Both the position numbers and the translations under genes were made by a program. A stretch of DNA of 13,387 nucleotides, taken from assembly GCA_023436485.1 (NCBI GenBank), contig JAEZIU010000150.1:1-13387 (forward strand), in the 5' to 3' direction. Below, piece after piece: positions 7,674 through 13,387 of this stretch; within the stretch, counting starts at the first letter, position 1; the number at the start of each line of letters is the position of its first letter. Source of the stretch: Bacillota bacterium (lineage in GTDB: Bacteria; Bacillota; Clostridia; Acetivibrionales; DSM-1351). The notes under the pieces are model-generated. The model was not told the origin of the DNA. It did not search any database and saw only the letters and a program-made list of their open reading frames with translations.

Positions 7674-7846
7674 TCGCAAAACTAATTTTTACCTTTACTC
7701 AGAGTATAAATTGTATCAATGGAAGCTTGGTTAAAGATATTTGCAGACGTTTGCCGTGCGAACATCTGCAAATATCTTGGATGCAAACATTGATATAATT
7801 TTATACAGGAGTACGGTGTTAAAACGAAAAATTTTTAGTTTTGCGA
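7674..7846. repeat. 173-base nested imperfect palindrome between convergent genes
   Basis: Three arm pairs share nearly one centre. Outer: TCGCAAAACTAA (7674-7685) with TTAGTTTTGCGA (7835-7846), 12 of 12. Middle: GTATAAATTGTATCAATG (7704-7721) with the near-complement at 7788-7806, one mismatch and one indel. Inner: AAGATATTTGCAGA (7734-7747) with TCTGCAAATATCTT (7765-7778), 14 of 14, and pairing continues with one mismatch and one G-U to a three-base loop at 7755-7757. As RNA or single-stranded DNA it would fold back into a single long hairpin. It could be the 3' end structure of the gltX-apgM transcript, a MITE-like mobile element with terminal inverted repeats, or a recombination site. No target duplication is obvious at its ends. 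The stretch from 7847 to 7868 holds only a T-run (7857-7863). Confidence 0.8.
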
Positions 7847-7868
7847 CACTTCCTTATTTTTTTGCTTC

Positions 7869-9083
7869 CTATTTTCTATCGGTCTGGCGTTTCCAATTAT
7901 TGTAATTATATTCGATTACAATGCAGCCATTGCCTGTGTCTTCCACAACACCATCTGTTTCCGGAAGTGAATCCTTGCTGTCAAATACGGTTATTTTATT
8001 TACCATAAGATCAATAATGTTTCTGGTAATTCCCTGTGTTTTTATTCTGGTAACAAAATTTTTAATCAGCTGTTCTTTATCCAGCTGCTTTGTTTCTTCT
8101 TCCTTTAGCTTCTCTACTTCCTGCCTTATTGTTGAAATACGGGTTTCAAGGTTTTGGTTCATTCTAAAAAACAGCTGTTCTGAAATTCTTCCTTCAAGCC
8201 TGTCATTATACAAAATATCCTGCTGCTTTTGTTTTTGAATTATCTGCTGTTCAAATCTTTTTATACTGTGCAAAAGCCGGTCCTTCTCTACAAATTCACT
8301 GTTATAATTTATATTCAGGTTATCAATCAATTCATTATTTGACAGGAGTTCCAGCAGTTCTTTCGTTACTATGTCAATAATACTCTCTTCTGTAACATAG
8401 TGGCTTGAGCATGCTTCACAACCTTTTTTGGAATAGGAGCTGCATATATAGCCCACCGGCCTATCTTTCCTGACCCGTACGTACATTGCTTTACCGCATT
8501 TACCGCAATAAACAAGATTACTGAGAAGGTGTGTTATATTGCGATTGTATCCCTGATTTGATCTCTTTTTAGCCCTTAATTTCTGAACCTCATCAAATTC
8601 TTCATTGGATATAATGGGCTCGTGTGTGTTGGTTGTAATTATCCATTTGTCAAAGGGCAATCTTCTGGTTTTTTTATTCTTAAAGCTAATTTTTTCGCTG
8701 ACGCCCTGAACTGTATCACCAATATATACTCTGTTACATAAAATTCTCTGAACGGCAACCTGATTCCATGGCGTTATAGGTATATCAGAGTTTTTGGAGG
8801 ACGGCGACGGATATCCTTTTTGGTTGAGCATATTTGCTATAGCAGCATAGCCGTGGCCTTTTCTGTACAAGTTAAATATTTCCTTTACAACAGGTGCATT
8901 TCTGCTGTCTATTACCAGCTTATTTTTTTCATTTACCGACTTCACATATCCGAATGGTGCGTTGCCTATGTACTCACCCTGTTCAATTTTAAATCTAAGA
9001 TTGGCTCTTATTTTTTTCGATATGTCTCTAATGTATCGCTCGTTGTACCTTATATCATGGATATATCCGTGTATCCCTGTTAC
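7869..9083 (-). pseudogene. Large serine recombinase missing its catalytic domain
   Basis: The open frame runs from 9083 to the TAG at 7869, about 404 codons. The part upstream of the only possible start (GTG at 8945) reads as the normal interior of a large serine recombinase, including SKKIRANLRFKIEQGEYIG and NAPFGY, the linker after the catalytic domain. After it come the recombinase domain (LVIDSRNAPVVKEIFNLY onward), a zinc ribbon (YCGKCGKAM, then C-x7-C-x2-C) and a coiled coil (SIKRFEQQIIQKQKQQ and ETRISTIRQEVEKLKEEE). The resolvase catalytic domain with its serine (about 140 residues expected) is absent: in frame there is a TAA at 9084-9086, and a small unrelated gene occupies the space. 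The GTG has no good ribosome binding site. I call it a remnant from a 5' deletion. A 358-residue DNA-binding fragment starting at 8945 cannot be excluded. Confidence 0.85.
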
Positions 9084-9280
9084 TTATGGCAAGTGGAATT
9101 TTTAGTCTTGTTTTGTGTCTTTTTACTTTTTTCATTGGCTTTATTGTTGAATACTTCTTCCGTAGTCACATATTTGCACTGATACCCTGTTATACGGGAT
9201 AAAACATCTCCAACATTATTAAGTCTCTTTAATCTTTCTTCAGGAGTAATATCTGGTATAATTATTACTTTATCCGACAT
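9080..9280 (-). CDS. Small hypothetical protein upstream of the recombinase remnant
   Basis: A 66-residue protein, MSDKVIIIPDITPEERLKRL at the start, with a Lys/Asn-rich tail (KSKKTQNKTKN). It has a very good ribosome binding site, AAGGAGG at 9288-9294, seven bases before ATG, which makes translation likely. The first 45 residues look ordered (an ITPEERLKRLNNVGDVLSRITGY helix region); the tail looks disordered. I do not recognise the family. Its stop codon overlaps the first codon of the remaining recombinase frame in another frame, so the C-terminus may have been changed by the same deletion. It is divergent from the intact recombinase, whose start is 123 bases away, and might be an accessory or regulator of such recombinases; that is inference from position. 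Confidence 0.6.
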   Translation of the reverse strand: MSDKVIIIPDITPEERLKRLNNVGDVLSRITGYQCKYVTTEEVFNNKANEKSKKTQNKTKNSTCHK

Positions 9281-9403
9281 AAATACTCCTCCTTACTAAA
9301 AGTCTATTTTGCATGGTCTGTCCCGTATACATTTTTCAACGTTTTAATAAGAGCTCTTTTAGCATAGAATTTTAATACATATTATTTAAATGGAGTATTT
9401 AAA
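9281..9403. promoter_or_regulatory. Divergent intergenic region between small gene and intact recombinase
   Basis: It must carry start signals for both genes. The ribosome binding sites are clear (AAGGAGG on the minus strand at 9288-9294 and GGAG on the plus strand at 9392-9395). A perfect ten-base palindrome AAGAGCTCTT lies near its centre (about 9350-9359). No promoter pair close to consensus was found in either direction. Confidence 0.4.
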
Positions 9404-10915
9404 TTGGTAAAAACCTGCATATATCTCAGAAAATCAAGAGAAGACGAGAGAATGGAAAAGGAACTTGGAAAAGGTGAAACACTTTCAAAGCATAGGAAAG
9501 CTTTGTTGAGTTTTGCCAAAAAGAAAGACCTTTGTATTGTAAATATTTATGAGGAGCTCGTTACGGGTGAAAGTCTTCTTTACAGACCTGCTATGCTTGA
9601 GCTTCTAAAGGACGTTGAAGCCGGAGTGTACGATGCTGTCCTGGTAATGGATCTGCAAAGGCTTGGTCGCGGAGATATGGAAGAACAGGGGATTATTCTT
9701 AAAGCCTTTAAAAATACAAATACAAAAATTATAACACCCGATAAGGAATACGATCTTTCCAATGAGTTTGACGAAGAGTATAGTGAGTTTGAGGCATTTA
9801 TGAGCCGCAAGGAATATAAAATGATTAACAAGCGTCTTCAGCGGGGAATTTTACACTCCGTAAACAGTGGTAATTACAATTCTCCCTATCCACCTTTCGG
9901 TTACATTATAAAACAGGAAAAATTGGGACGTACTTTGGAATCTCATCCCCAGCAGTCTGAAATTTTAAAGTGTATATACGACTGGTATGTAAATGAATCA
10001 GTAGGCAGTGAAATTATTGCACAAAGGCTTAACAGTATGGGATTGAAGACAAATAAAAATAATAACTGGACCTGCCAAGCGGTAACGGGTATTTTGAAAA
10101 ATCCTGTTTATACGGGAAAAATAGCTTGGAGAAAAACAACAAGCAATCGTCTGCCCAAAAAAATAAGCAAAAAGACCCAACCAAGGCAGGATTGGATTAT
10201 TGCAGAAGGAAAACATCCTGCACTGATTTCAGAAAGTATTTATCAACAGGCACAAAGTATTATGAAAAATAACAGTAAAACTCACACAAAACAATCATCC
10301 GGTCTTCAAAATACTTTAGCAGGAATAATTGTTTGCGGAGTTTGTGGAGCTAAAATGCGGTATAGGCCCTATCTCAATTCAGAACCCCATCTTGTATGTA
10401 TTAACAAATGCGGTAATAAAAGCAGTAAGTTTGATTATATAGAGGACTGTGTACTGTCAATCCTTAATGAATATCTGAATGATTATACTTTTGAATTATC
10501 AGGAGAACTACAAAAGAAAAACAGCAGTGAGGCTGCTTTAAAGAATAGTTCACTTATGCTTGAAAAGCAGCTGAAAGAAGCACATTTGCAAAAAGAAAAT
10601 GTTTATAATCTTTTAGAAAAAGGTGTTTATTCCATAGAAGATTTTAATCAAAGACTGGTTACGATAAATGGAAAAATATCCGAACTGCAGCAATCTATTT
10701 GCAATACACAAAAGTTATATAAAAAAACGCTGGCACAAATGCCTGATAAAACAGAGTTCAGCGGAATTACAAAAATTGTAAAGTTTTATAAAAATTTAAA
10801 AAATCCGGAAGATAAAAATATTTTACTTAAAAGTGTTTTAGATAAAGTTGAATATGTCAAAGGTAAGGATTGCAGAAATGATAATTTTACGCTGAGGATA
10901 TATCCACTTATTTAG
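9404..10915 (+). CDS. Large serine site-specific recombinase
   Basis: A 503-residue recombinase of the large serine (SpoIVCA/TnpX/phage integrase) family, which cuts and rejoins DNA through a covalent phosphoserine link. The catalytic resolvase domain fills about residues 3-145: YLRKS places R9 and the nucleophile S11, and LQRLGRGD is at 84-91. The recombinase domain follows (GNYNSPYPPFGY at 156-167 through the KNPVYTGKI block near 232-240), then a zinc ribbon with C311, C314, C332 and C336, and a coiled coil around 365-465. All key parts are present, so it may be active. Translation starts at TTG (9404), backed by GGAG at 9392-9395; a rare start could keep levels low. It is not closely similar in wording to the neighbouring remnant, so the two are probably different family members, not a recent duplication. 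Its target site is unknown. Confidence 0.92.
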   Translation: MVKTCIYLRKSREDERMEKELGKGETLSKHRKALLSFAKKKDLCIVNIYEELVTGESLLYRPAMLELLKDVEAGVYDAVLVMDLQRLGRGDMEEQGIILKAFKNTNTKIITPDKEYDLSNEFDEEYSEFEAFMSRKEYKMINKRLQRGILHSVNSGNYNSPYPPFGYIIKQEKLGRTLESHPQQSEILKCIYDWYVNESVGSEIIAQRLNSMGLKTNKNNNWTCQAVTGILKNPVYTGKIAWRKTTSNRLPKKISKKTQPRQDWIIAEGKHPALISESIYQQAQSIMKNNSKTHTKQSSGLQNTLAGIIVCGVCGAKMRYRPYLNSEPHLVCINKCGNKSSKFDYIEDCVLSILNEYLNDYTFELSGELQKKNSSEAALKNSSLMLEKQLKEAHLQKENVYNLLEKGVYSIEDFNQRLVTINGKISELQQSICNTQKLYKKTLAQMPDKTEFSGITKIVKFYKNLKNPEDKNILLKSVLDKVEYVKGKDCRNDNFTLRIYPLI

Positions 10916-10939
10916 GCTAATTATTTTTGAACTTACCAA

Positions 10940-10985
10940 TAAGCATAACAACCGAAAAAACATTTTGAATCGGCTGCTATGCTTA
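10940..10985. terminator. Bidirectional hairpin between convergent genes
   Basis: Arms 10940-10955 and 10970-10985 pair over 16 bases with two positions that are A-C mismatches on the plus-strand RNA but G-U wobbles on the minus-strand RNA, so the minus-strand hairpin is fully paired. The loop is 14 bases. On the plus strand a T-rich run (ACTTCTTCTTTATT) follows, 24 bases after the recombinase stop begins the arm; on the minus strand it follows the fascin-like gene by 11 bases but lacks a clean U-tract. Confidence 0.65.
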
Positions 10986-10996
10986 CTTCTTCTTTA

Positions 10997-11398
10997 TTAT
11001 CTGAAAACTACTATGACCTCAAAAACTTCATCAGGGCCTATTGTGTCACTTGCCGCAAATAACTTTCTATTATTATCTTTCTGATAACTCACAAACTTTC
11101 CGTTGTGTGCCCTTATTGCAACTTTGTTCATACCAAGACAAATGAAATCAAATGTTTCGTTATTAGTTATGCTTTCCTTGTTGGACTTAATTCTTAGCAG
11201 TCCATCATCGGCAATACTGAGTAAATCTCTTGTATGTGTTTGTATGTATGCACCGCTCAATGCTGCCGGCACCGTAAATATAATATCATGCCTTGTTTCA
11301 TCATACATACCGGATGTTAATAAAGCATCATTATCCTCGATACATAAGTATTCACCATTACTTGCTTTAACAGCTACCCTTGCTCCCATAAAAGACAT
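10997..11398 (-). CDS. Fascin-like beta-trefoil domain protein
   Basis: A 133-residue protein made of one apparent beta-trefoil of the fascin/actin-crosslinking-like type. Repeating units are visible: VAVKASNGEYLCIEDN (about 8-23), a central unit around GAYIQTHTRDLLSIADDG, and VAIRAHNGKFVSYQ (about 92-105) ending in GPDEVFEVIVV. The V-A-[VIL]-[KR]-A-x-N-G-[KE]-[YF] repeat is the fascin-family signature. There is no signal peptide or membrane segment, so it is probably cytosolic. The binding partner is unknown; bacterial relatives are often appended to secreted carbohydrate enzymes, which is not the case here. Start ATG at 11398 has AAGGGAGGA at 11406-11414 seven bases upstream; a second Met at residue 4 is less well placed. 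It has its own promoter and lies 63 bases after the histidine kinase gene on the same strand. Confidence 0.75.
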   Translation of the reverse strand: MSFMGARVAVKASNGEYLCIEDNDALLTSGMYDETRHDIIFTVPAALSGAYIQTHTRDLLSIADDGLLRIKSNKESITNNETFDFICLGMNKVAIRAHNGKFVSYQKDNNRKLFAASDTIGPDEVFEVIVVFR

Positions 11399-11436
11399 AA
11401 ATTGTTCCTCCCTTAAAAAACTATAAATTTTGTATA

Positions 11437-11465
11437 ATTATAGCAAATTTTAAAAGTTTTATCAA
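11437..11465 (-). promoter_or_regulatory. Sigma-A-type promoter for the fascin-like gene
   Basis: On the minus strand TTGATA (-35, 11460-11465; five of six) and TATAAT (-10, 11437-11442; perfect) are 17 bases apart. The -35 box overlaps the stop codon of the histidine kinase gene (11462-11464). The predicted start near 11430 leaves a leader of about 30 bases with the ribosome binding site. Confidence 0.75.
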
Positions 11466-13297
11466 TTAGTCGTTTTTATGGGGATTGTAATGAATACTGT
11501 AGTTCCTTTGCCTTCTTCCGACTCAATAGATATAGAACCTCTAAATTGACTTTTAACGGCAATATTTGCAAAATACAGTCCGAGACCTGAGCCTTCCTTC
11601 CCTTTAGTTGTAACCATTTCATTAAATATCCTGTTTTTAACCTCCAACGGAATACCTTTCCCGAAGTCCTGTATTGTAAATACTACTCCCTGAGGCTTTC
11701 TGTCGGCCTGCAAATTAATAATACCGCCCTCACTGTATGCCTGTGTCGCATTTATTACTGCATTACCTAGAATTTGTGTTAATGAAGAAAGGTCTCCTTC
11801 TATAAAAGTATCCTCATTAACATTTAATACACTATTCAAGCTACAATTTGACTTTTTAAGCTCAAAATCCAGTAGAATAGAAATCTTGCTAAACAATTCT
11901 CTCACTGTAAACCTTTTATTTTGACTGCCGATCATACTTGCAGCCTGCTCTTTAACTGCTGTTATAATGTCTGACATATATACAAGGTAATTTTTTATTG
12001 AGTCCTCCCACTTTTTCATGTCTGCTACAATGTCCAAAAATTCGGAATATTCACCACTTTCATTATGCATTTCTGAAATAAAACCTTCTATCTTGCGAGT
12101 ATGGTTTTTCAATGCCAGAATACCGCCCGAAGATGACATTAGCGGTGATTTCATATTATGGGAAATACCACCTATTAGATTATGCAAAGACATAAGCCTT
12201 GCCTTTTCAATCATTTGCTTTGTGTTCTCTTCCATGAGCTTTATAACCTGCATATGTTCTGTCATGTCATGGAATAAAATGAGTATCGCAATATATTGCT
12301 CATGGGCATATACATGTATAATTTCTATTTCAAAGTACCGTTGGACATTATTTATTATAAATTCCTGCTCGGTTCTGATATTTAGGTGCGTTGCCTCACT
12401 CTTTGTTTTGGATATATGATTTTTTAGGTTCTCAAATTTGTCATCTCTCATGACCTTATTAAAGTCACTTTCATTTTTGTTTATCAATGAACAGAACTCT
12501 GTTTTAAAGTTATTATTCATTTCCAGTATGTTATTTTTATAGTCTATAACCACAAATGAATCACTTATGTAATCTACAATGCTCCTAATTGCAATGGGAA
12601 GTGTATCAAGAAACTTATATTTCCTTATTGCTACCGATAAGCATACGGTTGTAAAGCAGTAGCTTAATGTATGTATACTATCCGGTAATGAAATAGGCAG
12701 ATTTGAAAAATAATTGAGATATACCACAAAGTCTACTGCTATCGGCATAACTATGCCCAAAACTACAAGCAGAATCTGCCTTGTAAGACAGTTTGTATAT
12801 TTCAGGCTGTAATAAATAAGATATACAACCGCAAAGGTTGCATAAATCAACTGCCATGTACAATGAATATAATAGTAATTTCCGAACACAAATGTCTTTA
12901 CATCTGACGAAATTTCTTTTATAAAAAGCTTATGAAAACTATTGGTCACCAGCATAAGTGTACTTGTGACGGGGGGTATACAAACTATAATATAAGTTGT
13001 TATAGAGCTGATTTTGTTTTTAACCAGATGAATACAAAGCATTATTAGTGTTGCAGGAAGAAAGAATACACAAACTGAACCCACAAAGTAAATATAGTAT
13101 ATCCTATGTCCCGTAATGCTATCTACAATAATATTTGCCAGTCCCTGTACCGTCCACAAAAAGAGTATTAAAATATTCACGGCACAGATACGATGCAGCT
13201 GCCTTGAATGTTTTATACTTTTTATTCTGAATAGGAGAAATAAATGTACTCCTGCAGAAAATAAATAAATTATAATTTTTATTAATGTTTCCAGCAT
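11462..13297 (-). CDS. Orphan membrane histidine kinase with seven-helix sensor and PAS-like domain
   Basis: A 611-residue sensor kinase. Residues 1-225 hold about seven hydrophobic segments (near 1-25, 36-58, 66-93, 98-120, 145-167, 172-195 and 207-225), resembling the HisKA_7TM sensor module. A PAS-like domain spans about 235-350. The dimerisation/phosphoacceptor segment has GGISHNMKSPLMSSSGG at 376-392, with H380 as the likely phosphorylated His. The ATP-binding domain shows the N box GNAVINATQAYSEGG (511-525), G1 DFGKGIP (544-550), G2 GKEGSGLGLYFAN (566-578) and ends in GKGTTVFITIPI. All catalytic motifs are intact. No response regulator gene is adjacent, so it is an orphan; in Clostridia such kinases often act on Spo0A, which here is inference. 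Start ATG at 13297 has AGAGG on the minus strand about ten bases upstream. Confidence 0.9.
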   Translation of the reverse strand: MLETLIKIIIYLFSAGVHLFLLFRIKSIKHSRQLHRICAVNILILFLWTVQGLANIIVDSITGHRIYYIYFVGSVCVFFLPATLIMLCIHLVKNKISSITTYIIVCIPPVTSTLMLVTNSFHKLFIKEISSDVKTFVFGNYYYIHCTWQLIYATFAVVYLIYYSLKYTNCLTRQILLVVLGIVMPIAVDFVVYLNYFSNLPISLPDSIHTLSYCFTTVCLSVAIRKYKFLDTLPIAIRSIVDYISDSFVVIDYKNNILEMNNNFKTEFCSLINKNESDFNKVMRDDKFENLKNHISKTKSEATHLNIRTEQEFIINNVQRYFEIEIIHVYAHEQYIAILILFHDMTEHMQVIKLMEENTKQMIEKARLMSLHNLIGGISHNMKSPLMSSSGGILALKNHTRKIEGFISEMHNESGEYSEFLDIVADMKKWEDSIKNYLVYMSDIITAVKEQAASMIGSQNKRFTVRELFSKISILLDFELKKSNCSLNSVLNVNEDTFIEGDLSSLTQILGNAVINATQAYSEGGIINLQADRKPQGVVFTIQDFGKGIPLEVKNRIFNEMVTTKGKEGSGLGLYFANIAVKSQFRGSISIESEEGKGTTVFITIPIKTTN

Positions 13298-13387
13298 AAA
13301 AGCATACCTCTATTTTTTTACCAGATTAGGGGTATCGCCAAAATTAGCTTTGTAGCAAAGTAGATAGTCCGTTGTGACTCTGAATAG
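13298..13387. other. Upstream region of the kinase gene, cut by window end
   Basis: Contains the kinase ribosome binding site and a 13-base inverted repeat CTTTG-TAG-CAAAG (about 13349-13361). No gene and no clear promoter pair was seen in the part available. Confidence 0.35.

Noticed and set aside
9080..9088. Frameshift joining the small gene to the recombinase remnant
   Set aside because: A -1 shift would link the frames, but there is no slippery heptamer or following structure, and the fusion would still lack the catalytic domain.
8820..9182. Plus-strand open frame of 120 codons opposite the recombinase remnant
   Set aside because: It overlaps well-supported minus-strand coding sequence, has no good ribosome binding site and gives a low-complexity hydrophobic product; it is a shadow frame.
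13298..13387. Riboswitch upstream of the kinase gene
   Set aside because: A few GCTACAAAGC- and GATACC-like words recall c-di-GMP riboswitch pieces, but the core motif and stems could not be assembled.
1..13387. CRISPR array, tRNA or rRNA genes, complete insertion sequence
   Set aside because: No regularly spaced direct repeats, no tRNA or rRNA-like segments and no transposase gene were seen on either strand.

Overview
The window looks like a chromosomal segment of a low-GC, Gram-positive anaerobe of the class Clostridia. Evidence for this is the AT-rich intergenic DNA, consensus sigma-A promoters, strong AGGAGG-type ribosome binding sites, and the pta-ackA-yceD cluster next to gltX and an archaeal-type phosphoglycerate mutase gene. 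The protein flavour suggests the Ruminiclostridium (cellulolytic Clostridium) group, but that finer placement is inference from memory and not proven by the window.

Layout. (1) 1-2839, minus strand: pta, ackA, then the start of a yceD/DUF177 gene cut by the window edge. This is the acetate/ATP-forming pathway followed by what is usually the yceD-rpmF-plsX fatty acid/ribosome cluster. The yceD gene has its own perfect consensus promoter. (2) 2840-3221: a 382-base divergent control region with two clear palindromes, one lying between the -35 and -10 of a candidate promoter facing pta. (3) 3222-7673, plus strand: a membrane-anchored spermidine-synthase-like protein, then gltX (glutamyl-tRNA synthetase) and an apgM-type phosphatase-superfamily mutase. 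Between the first gene and gltX, a perfect promoter is followed within about 15 bases by a strong intrinsic terminator, so gltX expression may pass through an attenuator-like leader. (4) 7674-7846: a 173-base nested imperfect palindrome that starts at the base after the apgM stop. (5) 7869-10915: a recombinase island. It holds a large serine recombinase that has lost its catalytic domain (minus), a small unknown gene in its place (minus), and a divergent, apparently intact large serine recombinase starting at TTG (plus). (6) 10940-10985: a bidirectional hairpin. (7) 10997-13297, minus strand: an orphan seven-helix membrane histidine kinase followed by a small fascin-like beta-trefoil protein with its own promoter.

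The housekeeping genes (pta, ackA, yceD, gltX, apgM) are secure. The most unusual material is the recombinase island with its large palindrome, the promoter-terminator arrangement ahead of gltX, the operator-like palindromes ahead of pta, and the kinase/beta-trefoil pair. No CRISPR array, rRNA, tRNA or complete transposon was seen.
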